Shown: positions 1 to 8,755, counted from the first letter of the stretch. The stretch is DNA of 50,490 nucleotides from Orenia metallireducens (GCF_001693735.1 NZ_LWDV01000010.1:411308-461797); one strand, 5' to 3'. Notes: generated from the sequence alone by a model not told the origin. A program made the numbers and translations.

Positions 1-181
1 CTACAATACTGATAGTAATTATCTCACTATCAGAAAGGATTGCTTTATCAATATTACGGCGTTCTTTAATATGTGTTGGGGTTACTTCTTGATAAATGTC
101 ATCAATTATAACATAAATAATAGTAATAAAGTCTCTTAAATTTTCAATTTCTATGGTATAATAGTTATTGGACTCCAGCAT
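1..181 (-). mobile_element. IS982-family transposase, N-terminal part (cut by window edge)
   Basis: About 60 codons read leftward off the window from an ATG at 179-181 with a TCCTCCT complement (AGGAGG ribosome site) at 188-194. The visible protein has the N-terminal layout of IS982-type transposases: a hydrophobic 'FITIIYVIIDD' segment and then 'LSDSEIITISIV' just before the cut. In this family these stretches precede the DDE catalytic core, which lies outside the window. The adjoining DNA holds only gene fragments, as expected beside an insertion site. Family assignment rests on motif memory, so the IS group is likely but not certain. Confidence 0.7.
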
Positions 182-302
182 ATGTTATCCTCCTATTTTA
201 AATATTGGTTGTATTTATTATAGGATAACATCTTTTGCTGGGGTTTTTCTATTTAAATTTAACTAGCACAACGCGTTATATTTTTATATTATAAAGTAAA
301 AT

Positions 303-330
303 AAAAACTGACGATTAAAATAGTCAGTTT
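303..330 (-). terminator. Rho-independent terminator
   Basis: Arms aaactgac (305-312) and gtcagttt (323-330) form a perfect 8-bp stem. On the minus strand they are followed by a T-rich run. It ends the tetR/dehydrogenase remnant transcript. Confidence 0.6.
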
Positions 331-410
331 AATAATAAAACTTTTAGCAAGTCTAATCCTAGTCCTAAACCTCCTTTAGTAATAAAGATAACCTTATCTG
401 TTAGCTTCAC
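324..410 (-). pseudogene. Short-chain dehydrogenase N-terminal stub
   Basis: A 28-codon ORF starts with GTG behind a GGAGGG site and reads MKLTDKVIFITKGGLGLGLD, then stops. This is the opening strand and Rossmann glycine-rich loop (usually TGGGSGLG) of a short-chain dehydrogenase, here with Lys for the first loop Gly. The rest of the roughly 250-residue enzyme is missing, and the stop lies inside a terminator hairpin. An internal deletion probably joined the gene start to its own terminator. It sits downstream of a broken tetR gene on the same strand, so the pair was probably a TetR-regulated dehydrogenase unit. Confidence 0.5.
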
Positions 411-533
411 AAGCCCTCCTTTTAAGAACATTATTCATTTTTGATTATAAAAAATTTATTCTTTATAGGTTATTAAATAAAGTCAATTATCTTTAATTAA
501 AAATAAACACCGTTCCTTTTTATTTATAAAAAA

Positions 534-1128
534 TTAATTATTATCTTTCTTCCACTCTATTAATCCATTCCAAACACTATAAAAAAAGGTCATCATCTCC
601 ATAGCCGCCTGCTTCAATTCTTGACCTCTAATATCATGTAATAAAATTTCCTTAATTAAATTATAAAAAACAGCTATAATATTACGAATTATGAATTTAC
701 CTAGAGAAACCATATCATTTTTTTCAATATAAGAATACCATCTATCTGTATGCCACTCAATCAGCTCTTCTCCATAATTCTCTAAAGAAGAACCATGTGC
801 TTTAAATAATAATAAATTAAGTAGTTCTCTGTTATCTTCAACAAAATCAGTAGAAACTAACATCATATTAAATGTTCCTCTAAACTCAAACTCTCTTCTG
901 GACTTTTATTAAATTCATGTTCTTGAATGAAATTCTTAGCTTTTCTAATCTTATTTAAAATAGGGCTTATTACTTCTTTAAAAATTTCATCCTTACTTCC
1001 AAAGTAATTGTAAATATTACTTGCTAAAACATCTGCCTAATAGGAGCCTGATGATAACCATGTTTAGCAAATTCATTCTTAGCTGCTTTTAAGATTGCAC
1101 CTCTGATCTCTTCTTTTTGATACTGCAT
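534..1128 (-). pseudogene. TetR-family repressor, frameshifted
   Basis: Three reading-frame pieces together spell one TetR regulator. The first, from ATG at 1128, carries the start of the helix-turn-helix (AAKNEFAKHGYHQAPIR) and hits a stop at 1024-1026. In another frame the recognition helix resumes (ASNIYNYFGSKDEIFKEV). A second shift near 890 leads into the C-terminal ligand/dimer domain, open from about 866 to 534. The first break also lacks about five residues between the helices, so it is a small deletion. The repressor cannot be made whole. An operator-like palindrome just upstream suggests it once controlled itself and the dehydrogenase stub. Confidence 0.8.
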
Positions 1129-1141
1129 TTTCTACCTACTA

Positions 1142-1154
1142 TGAACACTGTTCA
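1142..1154. promoter_or_regulatory. Palindrome upstream of tetR remnant
   Basis: tgaacactgttca is a perfect TGAAC/GTTCA palindrome lying 14 bp in front of the tetR pseudogene start. TetR proteins commonly bind such sites next to their own gene. The function here is inferred and is probably a relic. Confidence 0.35.
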
Positions 1155-1225
1155 TTGTTCATTATTGATTTTACTACTTTTTTGCTTCTTGTCAAACAAT
1201 TACAAACATAATTATATATAAGCAA

Positions 1226-1247
1226 AAACAGGCTTCTCAGCCTGTTT
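1226..1247 (-). terminator. Rho-independent terminator of the Fe-S protein gene
   Basis: Arms aaacaggc (1226-1233) and gcctgttt (1240-1247) enclose a 6-base loop. On the minus strand the stem runs into TTTTTGC, just past the stop at 1266. Confidence 0.75.
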
Positions 1248-1265
1248 AAGAATATAGTTTTTCAA

Positions 1266-2075
1266 TTATTTAAGCTCCCCATCAATTCCAATAGTTACAA
1301 TCTCAACCTCTATATCTACTCCTGATCTCTTAACTGCCTCTTCTGTAATTCTTACCATTCCACCACAGCAAGGCACTTCCATTCTAGCTACAGTAATACT
1401 ATTTAAATCATTATTAGCAATAATTGTTGCTAATTTATCTACATAAGCCTCGCCATCATCTAGCTTCGGACAGCCAATTGCTACTGCCTTTCCTTTTAAT
1501 AGCTTACGGTGATAATTTCCATAAGCAAAAGGTACACAGTCTGCTGTAATCAATAGATCCGCATTCTTGAAGTATGGTGCAAATGGTGATAATAAGCTAA
1601 TCTGTACAGGCCATTGTTGCAATGTTGATTGAACCTCTACATCAGAATCTCCATTATTATCATTCTTCTTCAAACTCTTAGCCTGACTTCCTGGACAGCC
1701 ACCACTAGGTTTTTTCATTACTCTCATTCTACTGCCTGGACATCCTCCACCATGACTATGCTTTGGAGTTTCCTCTTTAACTTCATGTATCTCTTGAGCC
1801 TTCATCATCTCTTCCACTGCCTCATCACCTCTTAAAGCTCTAACATGCTCTGCTGTTGCATCCAAGTCAAACTCCTTAGCCTCTCGCTCTTCAATTACCA
1901 ATGCTCCAGTAGGACACTCTCCAATACAGTCGCCAAATCCATCACAAAAACTCTCATTTACCAACTTAGCCTTGCCATTAACGATCTGTAAAGCCCCTTC
2001 ATGGCATCCTGTTACACATAATCCACATCCATTACATTTATCTTCATTAATCTTAATAATCTGTCTTTTAGCCAT
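1266..2075 (-). CDS. 4Fe-4S dicluster protein, hcp-associated type
   Basis: This 269-residue cytoplasmic protein is probably an electron carrier. The N-terminus holds two [4Fe-4S] sites: C14/C17/C20/C24 and a second with a CDGFGDC layout (C44, C50, C54). A linker carries two GGCPGS repeats (about 110-130). The C-terminal domain has C180, 'GCPKLDD' at C202 and a CCGG pair at 236-237, further possible metal ligands. I recognise the architecture from conserved anaerobe proteins often found near hybrid-cluster protein genes, but no enzymatic activity is established to my knowledge. The start is fixed by a GGGGGAG site before ATG. A perfect TGTGA-N6-TCACA palindrome about 125 bp upstream resembles sites in front of the ferredoxin-hcp operon at 31.5 kb, so joint control is plausible. 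Confidence 0.85.
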   Translation of the reverse strand: MAKRQIIKINEDKCNGCGLCVTGCHEGALQIVNGKAKLVNESFCDGFGDCIGECPTGALVIEEREAKEFDLDATAEHVRALRGDEAVEEMMKAQEIHEVKEETPKHSHGGGCPGSRMRVMKKPSGGCPGSQAKSLKKNDNNGDSDVEVQSTLQQWPVQISLLSPFAPYFKNADLLITADCVPFAYGNYHRKLLKGKAVAIGCPKLDDGEAYVDKLATIIANNDLNSITVARMEVPCCGGMVRITEEAVKRSGVDIEVEIVTIGIDGELK

Positions 2076-2199
2076 TTAAATCTCCCCCTTAGTATTTTTC
2101 TACTCATTATTCGTTACTGATTACTATATATAAAGACCTCAGCCATTAATCTCTAACTCTTAGCTTAATTAAATTATAATCTCTTTCCACTAGTAGTTC

Positions 2200-2215
2200 T
2201 GTGAATTGACTCACA
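2200..2215. promoter_or_regulatory. CRP/FNR-type operator (TGTGA-N6-TCACA)
   Basis: TGTGA at 2200-2204 and TCACA at 2211-2215 form a perfect 5-6-5 palindrome, the classic CRP/FNR-superfamily half-site spacing. It lies upstream of the Fe-S protein gene (start 2075). Related copies are at 31521-31536 and 32375-32390. In anaerobes a CRP/FNR-family regulator (HcpR) controls hcp and ferredoxin genes, which fits, but the regulator gene is not in this window. Confidence 0.55.
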
Positions 2216-2451
2216 TAGAAGAGAAAATTTATAAAATATCTATTTGCCAACCTTTATACTATTATATATTTCATTCTAATCTCCTCTTATTTTATAATTA
2301 TCTTTATATAGTCCTTAAACCTATCATTATTTAGAATAAAAAATATCTTTATTAAGTCCGAGTTAACCTAAGATTACAAATGATAAAAGATTATCACTAT
2401 ATATTTTTATTTTTACTATCAATGTGAAAAAAATTACTAAATAAGGAGTAA

Positions 2452-2592
2452 CATAAAAAAAGAGATAAAATAAAAGATTGCAAAGACTGTAAATCAGTAA
2501 AGACATGTTCCTACTTCAACAATATTATGACTAAGCCCTATAATTATTATCAATATTGTGAAGAATGTAACAAAGAACAAGTCGCTGTCTAA
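2452..2592 (+). pseudogene. Small Cys-rich ORF without a start codon
   Basis: An open frame ends at TAA 2590-2592 and encodes a short peptide with two cysteine pairs: DCKDCKSVKTCSYF, then YCEECNKEQ. The spacing suggests a small zinc- or iron-binding knuckle. An AAGGAG ribosome site at 2443-2448 precedes it, but no ATG, GTG or TTG lies in frame. An ATA sits where the start should be, and a one- or two-base slip separates it from the Cys frame. A terminator starts within the last codons. It is either a recently broken gene or one using a rare start. I do not recognise the family. Confidence 0.35.
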
Positions 2593-2613
2593 AATAGCAG
2601 TTACTTGTTCTTT
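2572..2613 (+). terminator. Rho-independent terminator with 11-bp stem
   Basis: Arms aaagaacaagt (2572-2582) and acttgttcttt (2603-2613) are perfectly complementary and followed by TTATTCT on the plus strand. The left arm lies inside the last codons of the small Cys-rich ORF, which supports that ORF having been a transcribed gene. Confidence 0.7.
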
Positions 2614-2733
2614 TATTCTATAAATTAATAATCTATCCTCAAGATACTTTGACTCTAAATCAGATAAATATTCAAAATTGAATACCTGCTACTAAACTTT
2701 ATATAATACTTTTAAAAATAGAATCACCTATAC

Positions 2734-3159
2734 TTATAAAGCTTCTTCTACCTTAATGATTATATCACTATCTTCTTCTTTCATATGAGCTACCAATTTA
2801 TTAATCAAATCTTCTTTTAAATTGGTTATAAACAATTTAATTAAAAAAAGATCGGAGCTATCCTGCACTAATTCCCAATACTTTCTTTTCAATTTCCCCA
2901 AATTCTCTTTTAAACGTTGATGTGCTTGCTTATGCTTACTATAATTAAAATAGTTAATTTTCTTTAAAATTTGCTCTTCTTCAATAAAATGAGTCTCTAC
3001 ATAATCAGTTAAGAAATATAATAAAGTCTCTAAATCTACCTTTAAATCTACCCCTTGATTCAGTTTTTGAAGAAATTTATTTATTGTTTTCAAAAATATC
3101 CTGTGATGATTATCTATTTTGGGATACCCAAGTTCTAACTCACTATTCCACTCGGTCAT
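2734..3159 (-). CDS. Bacteriohemerythrin
   Basis: This 141-residue four-helix protein binds O2 at a di-iron centre. It may act as an oxygen scavenger or sensor in an anaerobe. Ligands of the hemerythrin signature are visible: H18/H19 in the IDNHHRIF stretch, H57 and E61 (HFIEE), H76 and H80 (HxxxH), and H125 with D130 (HxxxxD). The family normally opens with 'W-x2-x-LELGYPxID', as here after MTEW. A longer reading to 3258 would add residues encoded by a hairpin leader, so I place the start at 3159, which has GGAGGT about 12 bases upstream. The gene stands alone, with an attenuator-like hairpin in its leader. Confidence 0.9.
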   Translation of the reverse strand: MTEWNSELELGYPKIDNHHRIFLKTINKFLQKLNQGVDLKVDLETLLYFLTDYVETHFIEEEQILKKINYFNYSKHKQAHQRLKENLGKLKRKYWELVQDSSDLFLIKLFITNLKEDLINKLVAHMKEEDSDIIIKVEEAL

Positions 3160-3209
3160 TTTATTATCCAACCTCCATCCAAAGATTAAATTATAATCAA
3201 AAATATAAA

Positions 3210-3238
3210 ACCCTATATTATAAGAAATAATATAGGGT
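3210..3238 (-). terminator. Leader terminator/attenuator in front of the hemerythrin gene
   Basis: Arms accctatattat (3210-3221) and ataatatagggt (3227-3238) form a perfect 12-bp stem with a 5-base loop, followed on the minus strand by TTTTATATTTTTG. It lies between a likely promoter (TATAAT, complement of 3472-3477) and the hemerythrin ATG at 3159, so transcripts must pass it. Upstream of it, ATAACC and GGTTAT could pair around positions 3255-3285. No known riboswitch class matched by eye. The roughly 200 bases between promoter and this region are plain AT-rich DNA. Confidence 0.55.
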
Positions 3239-3568
3239 GGTTTCACCATTAACTCCATATAACCCTTAGGTGACCAAATACAGGTTATACTTCACAGTTC
3301 CTTAATAATTTCACTTATGTAATTTTATCACTCTAATCTTACTTAGCTAAAAATTATGATAATTCCTTCTTTTTAATTAAATTTTAATCAAGCTTTAATT
3401 AATTTTTAACTAATCTTCTATCAATTTATATTAATTAGAAATTTAAATTATTAATTTCACCTCTACATATTATTATACAATTAATTAAAACCAGATAAAA
3501 GATGATAAGAGAAGTAATCTAACAAATTTGTGATTAAGAGATTAGAAAGATCGATAATTTAACTTAAG

Positions 3569-3600
3569 ATAGGATAGAGAAGAATTCTTCTCTATCCTAT
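3569..3600 (-). terminator. Palindrome after uvrB, probable terminator
   Basis: A perfect 32-base palindrome centred on GAATTC begins 19 bases after the uvrB stop. The T-run behind it is weak, so termination strength is uncertain. Confidence 0.5.
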
Positions 3601-3618
3601 TAAAACATATGGTAGGCT

Positions 3619-5598
3619 TTATAATTTAGTTCTTAACTCTTCAATCTCATCTCTAATTTGTGCTGCTAATTCAAATTCTAGATTCGCCGCTGCTTCCTCC
3701 ATCTCTTCTTCTAATTCAGCAATCTCTCTTAAGATTTCTGCCTCTGACATCTCCTCTAATTCTTCTTCATCAACCTTATACTCTTCTCTAGTCTCTGCTA
3801 TCATATCCACAGGTCGGAGTACTTCTCTAACCTCTTTTTTAATAGTCTGAGGTATGATTCCATGCTCTTGATTAAATTCCATCTGTAATTTGCGACGACG
3901 ATTGGTCTCATCAATAGCTTCCTTCATCGAATCTGTCATCTTATCAGCATACATGATTACCTTACCATTAGCATTACGAGCAGCCCGTCCAATTGTCTGG
4001 ATGAGAGAACGATTAGACCGTAAGAACCCTTCCTTATCAGCATCTAAGATAGCTACTAAGGATACCTCAGGAATGTCTAGACCTTCCCTTAATAGGTTAA
4101 TCCCTACTAGAACATCAAACTTACCTAAACGTAAATCTCTAATAATCTCTAGCCTTTCAATAGTATCTATATCAGAGTGGAGATATCTAACCTTAATCCC
4201 TGCTCGCTCCAGATAAACAGTCAAATCCTCTGCCATCTTCTTAGTCAAGGTGGTTACCAAAATCCTTTCACCATTATCAATTACCTGATGAATTTCATCT
4301 AATAAATTATCAATTTGATTCTTGATAGGTCTGACTTCAACCTCTGGGTCTATTAATCCAGTTGGACGAACAATCTGCTCTACAACCTGCTCACTATGCT
4401 CTAACTCATAATCAGCTGGTGTAGCAGAGATATAGATAGCCTGATTGATCAAACTCTCAAATTCATTAAACTGTAAGGGTCTATTATCTAAGGCAGAAGG
4501 TAACCTAAAACCATACTCTACCAGCTTTTCTTTTCTAGAACGGTCTCCTGCATACATTCCCCCAATCTGAGGTATTGTCTTATGGGATTCATCGATTACT
4601 AATAAAAAATCATCGGGGAAATAATCAATTAAGGTCTGTGGTCGACTTCCTACTGCTCTTCCTTCTAACAGACGAGAATAGTTCTCTATCCCTGAACAGA
4701 AGCCAACTTCAGCTAACATCTCCATATCATATTTAGTCCTCTCTTCTAGCCTCTGAGCCTCTAATAACTTGCCTTGACTTCTTAAATAGTCAAGCCTCTC
4801 TTCCAACTCCTCTTCAATCTCCTTTAAAGCCCGCTCTATCTTATCTTCTGGTGTAACAAAGTGGCTGGCTGGATAAATAGTTAATTCATCTAGTGTCCCC
4901 AAGATCTCCCCAGTTAAAGTATTTATCTCTTTAATCTGATCAATCTCATCGCCAAAAAGTTCAACTCGATATGCCTTATCTTCATAAGCAGGAATTATCT
5001 CGATCACATCACCATTAACTCTAAAGGTTCCCCGTGCAAAATCAATCTGATTTCTCTTATACTGAATACCTATCAGCTCTCTAATGATATCACTACGATC
5101 CTTAATCATACCTTGCTTTAGATGGCAGGTCAAATCTAAATAATCTGCTGGATTACCTAATCCATAGATACAAGATACACTAGATACAATAATCACATCT
5201 TCCCGCTCAAATAAAGCACTAGTAGCTGCTAATCTCATCTTATCAACCTCTTCATTAATAGAAGAATCCTTCTCTATGTAAGTATCGGTCTGAGGAACAT
5301 AGGCCTCTGGTTGATAATAGTCATAGTAACTAACAAAATAACCCACCTTATTCTCAGGAAAGAACTCCATAAACTCACTACATAATTGAGCAGCCAAAGT
5401 CTTATTATGGGCAATTACTAAGGTAGGCTTCTGTACCTTCTCAATTACATTTGCTATAGTAAAGGTCTTACCTGAGCCAGTTACCCCTAACAGAGTTTGC
5501 TCCTTCATACCATCTTTTATCCCTTTAGCTAATTTTTCAATCGCTGCTGGTTGGTCCCCTTTCGGAGAATATTTAGAAACTAATTTAAATTCAGACAT
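3619..5598 (-). CDS. uvrB: Excinuclease ABC subunit B
   Basis: UvrB (659 residues) is the damage-verifying helicase-like subunit of nucleotide excision repair. It is loaded by UvrA and then recruits UvrC. Visible are Walker A GVTGSGKT at 38-45, the damage-probing beta-hairpin with its tyrosine-rich stretch ([12 protein letters not shown], about residue 93), the DESHKTIPQ box, and helicase motifs V/VI ([16 protein letters not shown]). A C-terminal UVR coiled-coil domain ([18 protein letters not shown]) contacts UvrA/UvrC. The start is ATG at 5598 because GAGGTGA lies 5 bases before it; the in-frame GTG three codons earlier overlaps that site. uvrA and uvrC are not nearby; a second UV-repair gene, uvsE, is at 46.9 kb. 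Confidence 0.97.
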   Translation of the reverse strand: MSEFKLVSKYSPKGDQPAAIEKLAKGIKDGMKEQTLLGVTGSGKTFTIANVIEKVQKPTLVIAHNKTLAAQLCSEFMEFFPENKVGYFVSYYDYYQPEAYVPQTDTYIEKDSSINEEVDKMRLAATSALFEREDVIIVSSVSCIYGLGNPADYLDLTCHLKQGMIKDRSDIIRELIGIQYKRNQIDFARGTFRVNGDVIEIIPAYEDKAYRVELFGDEIDQIKEINTLTGEILGTLDELTIYPASHFVTPEDKIERALKEIEEELEERLDYLRSQGKLLEAQRLEERTKYDMEMLAEVGFCSGIENYSRLLEGRAVGSRPQTLIDYFPDDFLLVIDESHKTIPQIGGMYAGDRSRKEKLVEYGFRLPSALDNRPLQFNEFESLINQAIYISATPADYELEHSEQVVEQIVRPTGLIDPEVEVRPIKNQIDNLLDEIHQVIDNGERILVTTLTKKMAEDLTVYLERAGIKVRYLHSDIDTIERLEIIRDLRLGKFDVLVGINLLREGLDIPEVSLVAILDADKEGFLRSNRSLIQTIGRAARNANGKVIMYADKMTDSMKEAIDETNRRRKLQMEFNQEHGIIPQTIKKEVREVLRPVDMIAETREEYKVDEEELEEMSEAEILREIAELEEEMEEAAANLEFELAAQIRDEIEELRTKL

Positions 5599-5684
5599 GA
5601 TATTCACCTCATCTTTTAATAATGGTCAATGTACAATAGTATTATTATATTCTTACTAGTAAATAAATTAATACTATAGATAAA

Positions 5685-6075
5685 TATTGCGACACTTTAC
5701 TTTTTAAAAAGTTAACAAAATTATTAAGATATATTTCGGGAAAGCTTATCAGCTTTTTCCCGAATAACTTTTGCCATCGCCGCAAAAGTCACTAAAAAGT
5801 CTAGGAAAAAATATCCTACGAGTCTAACCTACGGGTTTAAAAAGCAAACCCTTTGTGGTGAGAACCCGATCAAGACTCTCCGTGGCAGAGCCCACTCACT
5901 CAGCAATCAAAATACTAACCATTATCATTAATCCGGTTCTCTAATTAAAATCCAATTAAACTCTAAATTTTAGATCAATCTTTGCTTCGTTCAAACAGAA
6001 ATTTTTTCCGTTTTTAAAGACTTAACTGTCCACTGTTTACCATACACTGTCAACTGACACGAAAATGTCGCAATA
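5685..6075. repeat. MITE-like dispersed element, copy 1 (391 bp)
   Basis: The element is bounded by perfect 10-bp inverted ends, TATTGCGACA (5685-5694) and TGTCGCAATA (6066-6075). It shares long blocks in the opposite orientation with 20742-21061, for example a segment containing CTCCGTGGCAGAGCCCACTC near 5877 and one containing TTTGCTTCGTTCAAACAG near 5980. It contains a hairpin at 5735-5764 and another with arms acttttgc/gcaaaagt (5767-5774, 5782-5789). No credible ORF is present. It fills the intergenic space between the uvrB start and the deacetylase terminator. The terminal part also has the degenerate ACTGTxxA-type short repeats common in such spacers. Confidence 0.7.
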
Positions 6076-6137
6076 CCCTATTATCTATCATCACACATAT
6101 CTCAAATTATAATTAGTAGAGTAAACAATTAAAAACT

Positions 6138-6164
6138 GAAAAAGCACCCACAACAGCAGGTGCT
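6138..6164 (-). terminator. Terminator of the ctpA-deacetylase operon
   Basis: Arms agcacc (6143-6148) and ggtgct (6159-6164) are followed on the minus strand by TTTTTC. It lies 28 bases after the deacetylase stop. Confidence 0.75.
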
Positions 6165-6191
6165 CTTCTCTTCTAAAATTACAACTTATAC

Positions 6192-7364
6192 TTATTCAAC
6201 TAACTCAGAAGCATAAACCAATTTAACTCCCATTTCTTCGATAGTAGGGATTACCTCTTGAAGCGCTAAAGCAGTATTCATCCTTATATGCCCAATAATC
6301 ACTAATTCTTTCCTTTTTAAGGCTACTTTTGCTAAACGAAGTAACATCTTCTCAACAGCCTCTTTCTCATCAACATTATCTATAAAAAGATAGTTTGCTG
6401 CTGTTGGAACCCCATACTCTTGAGCAGTTTTAAAAGCAACTGACTTATGAGAGGTACTACTATCTACATAAAATAAATCTGTTTCTCTTAATACATTCAT
6501 AATCTCTGTCATTACATGGCTATCAGCTGAACCCTTAGAACCCATATGATGGTTAATACCTGATATATCAGGTAAGCTAGCTAAATTTTCTTCTAAAGTT
6601 TCTTTAATCTCTTCACTATTCATAGTAGTATAAATAGCCCCTTCACCAGGATCTACCTCTGGACTGGTCGGCTCTAATGGTTGATGTAGAGTCATCTCAA
6701 ATCCCGCTTCTTTAATCAATTTAGCATCCTTTTGAGAATAGGGTCTAAAAGGTAAAACAGCCATCGTCAAAGGTCGGTTAATACTCAACATCTCTTTAGT
6801 CCCTTTACGGTTAAAGCCCCAATCATCTAATATAATTGCCAACTTTGCCTTGGGCTTAGCTTGAACCAATTTAAGCTGATGGGTGACTATCTTCTCACCT
6901 TTAGACTGAGGTTTAAAAGCAAGTTTAATATCTAACTCTTGCTTTTCTTCCTCTACCCAATCTACCTCTACTATCGCAAATTTCTCTTCCAATCTATGAA
7001 CAATTTCATCTTTAATAGTCTCTAATAATCTGAGTTTATTCCCAAAGAGCGGGATCTCTAACTCACGGTAGTTATATGTCCAAGTAAAATGATACTCATC
7101 TACCTTTCTATCTTTCTTCTCTTCTGATGTTTGAACAATAAACTCTTCATCATTTAATTCTAATTCTTCTAAAAGACTATCTATATAATTATTATAATCA
7201 TCTATTGTATTACTATAATCTATCTCTATATTTTCAGCCACTGGATCTTGACCCATTGTTACCTTATCTTGGTTGACTACTGGCTCAGTATCTTGACTAC
7301 AAGATGTAAGTAACAATAATAGAGTCAGACTAAAAAAAACAACCAACACCTTATCTCTCATCAT
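6192..7364 (-). CDS. Divergent polysaccharide deacetylase-like lipoprotein
   Basis: This 390-residue envelope protein has a lipoprotein signal peptide with lipobox LTSC (lipidated Cys at 22). Residues about 30-165 are an acidic, poorly conserved linker region. The C-terminal half (from about 170, 'KLAIILDDWGFNRKG') is the divergent polysaccharide deacetylase (YibQ/DUF610) fold with conserved 'LPF', 'EMTLHQPLEP', 'GINHHMGS' and 'FYVDSSTS' segments. Family members are thought to act on cell-wall glycans, but catalytic activity is unproven. It follows ctpA with 14 bp between them, an arrangement common in Firmicutes, so the two are probably co-transcribed and serve wall turnover. Confidence 0.85.
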   Translation of the reverse strand: MMRDKVLVVFFSLTLLLLLTSCSQDTEPVVNQDKVTMGQDPVAENIEIDYSNTIDDYNNYIDSLLEELELNDEEFIVQTSEEKKDRKVDEYHFTWTYNYRELEIPLFGNKLRLLETIKDEIVHRLEEKFAIVEVDWVEEEKQELDIKLAFKPQSKGEKIVTHQLKLVQAKPKAKLAIILDDWGFNRKGTKEMLSINRPLTMAVLPFRPYSQKDAKLIKEAGFEMTLHQPLEPTSPEVDPGEGAIYTTMNSEEIKETLEENLASLPDISGINHHMGSKGSADSHVMTEIMNVLRETDLFYVDSSTSHKSVAFKTAQEYGVPTAANYLFIDNVDEKEAVEKMLLRLAKVALKRKELVIIGHIRMNTALALQEVIPTIEEMGVKLVYASELVE

Positions 7365-7378
7365 TAGAAAAGTCCTCT

Positions 7379-8554
7379 CTAATTTAATTTACCCTCCAAT
7401 ATCTTAATCGCTTCATCTAATTGCTCATCTGCTTCAGTATCAGGATTATACTTAACTTCGACATCAGGCTCAATTCCCTGATGATGGATAAATCTATCCT
7501 TTGGAGTATAGTATTTAGCAGTAGTCAACTTCACAGCAGAACCATCAGACAATGGTATTACACTCTGTACTACACCTTTGCCAAAGGTCTTTTCTCCCAC
7601 AATAACCCCTCGTTGATTATCCTGAATAGCTCCAGTTACAATTTCAGAAGCACTAGCACTCCCTCCATTTACAAGTATTACTAATGGATCATCTATTGCT
7701 GTAATTCGACTATAAACAGGAATAGATGTCTTCTCTCCTTGGCGTTCTTTGACATGAACGACATACCCTTTATCAATAAAGTTACTTGCTACCTTAGAAG
7801 CTTCACCCAATAATCCTCCTGGATTATTTCTTAAGTCAAGAATATAAGCTTTAGCTCCTTTTTTATGTAGCTTTTCAATCTCAGTAGCAATCTCTTCTCC
7901 TACACCATCAATAAATTGAGATAAACGAATGTAACCAATCTTGTCTGTCTTCATCTCAGATTCAACATAAGAAAGCTCTATCTCTTCTCGAACAATATCT
8001 ATATCAAACTCTTTAGTCTCATCTACAGATTCTTCCTCTGCTTTTCTCTTAATAGTTAAGGTTACCTCTGTACCAGGCTTACCCTTCATCATCCCTACAG
8101 CATCATCCATGGGCATATCCTTAGTTGATACACCATCAATAGCCATAATCATATCTCCACCTTGTAAGCCAACACGTTCTCCAGGGGTTCCTGTTATTGG
8201 AGAGACCACAGTTAATTGTTTCTCCTTCATAGTAATAACTATTCCAATCCCACCATATTTACCATCAAACTCTTCTTGCATATTCTTAAAATCACGTGGT
8301 GGTAGATAAACAGTATAAGGGTCATCTAAACTCTCCAGCATCCCATCAATAGCACCCGTTAGCAATGTATTTATATCTGTTTCTTCAACATAACTTCTTT
8401 TCACTAAATCTACTATTACAAATAATTTTTTAAACATATCCAGTTCACTTACTTGATTTGCTTGGGCTTTATGGAAGAAAAATCCCACACTTCCAGCAGT
8501 GACTAACATGAATAATATTAAAATTATTCCAAGTGTTCTATTCTTTTTAAACAT
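7379..8554 (-). CDS. ctpA: Carboxyl-terminal processing protease (S41A)
   Basis: A membrane-anchored serine protease of 391 residues that trims C-termini of envelope proteins. It has an N-terminal signal anchor (GIILILFMLVTAGSVGFFF), a PDZ domain ('GGIGIVIT...GLQGGDMIMAIDG') and then the S41 catalytic core. The Ser/Lys dyad is visible in 'NGGSASASEIVTGA' and 'GEKTFGKGVVQ'. The C-terminus 'GIEPDVEV' is typical. I start at ATG 8554, preceded by AGGAAGG; the longer TTG reading to 8620 adds a basic stretch without a ribosome site. It lies 14 bp upstream of the deacetylase-like lipoprotein. Confidence 0.93.
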   Translation of the reverse strand: MFKKNRTLGIILILFMLVTAGSVGFFFHKAQANQVSELDMFKKLFVIVDLVKRSYVEETDINTLLTGAIDGMLESLDDPYTVYLPPRDFKNMQEEFDGKYGGIGIVITMKEKQLTVVSPITGTPGERVGLQGGDMIMAIDGVSTKDMPMDDAVGMMKGKPGTEVTLTIKRKAEEESVDETKEFDIDIVREEIELSYVESEMKTDKIGYIRLSQFIDGVGEEIATEIEKLHKKGAKAYILDLRNNPGGLLGEASKVASNFIDKGYVVHVKERQGEKTSIPVYSRITAIDDPLVILVNGGSASASEIVTGAIQDNQRGVIVGEKTFGKGVVQSVIPLSDGSAVKLTTAKYYTPKDRFIHHQGIEPDVEVKYNPDTEADEQLDEAIKILEGKLN

Positions 8555-8755
8555 ATGTTTTCCTACCTTCCTACTTGGTTTATTACATTTAATTTTACCA
8601 TTTATTTTTAGCTTTCGCAAACAATCTACCTATAATAAAGCTATATATTATAGTTAATTGTGGTATGCTTTAATCTAATTGCTTAAATTACTTGCTCTTT
8701 CATTTTATTATAATAAATAATATATATTGTTAACTATCTATTCAAAATAATTTTA

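Noticed and set aside
3240-3300. c-di-GMP, SAM, T-box or glycine riboswitch in the hemerythrin leader
   Set aside because: None of the conserved core sequences of these classes is present.
3890-4216. Open frame of 108 codons antisense to uvrB
   Set aside because: A shadow of a strongly conserved gene; the same holds for antisense frames in deoC, nupC, hcp, zupT-like and nrdD genes.
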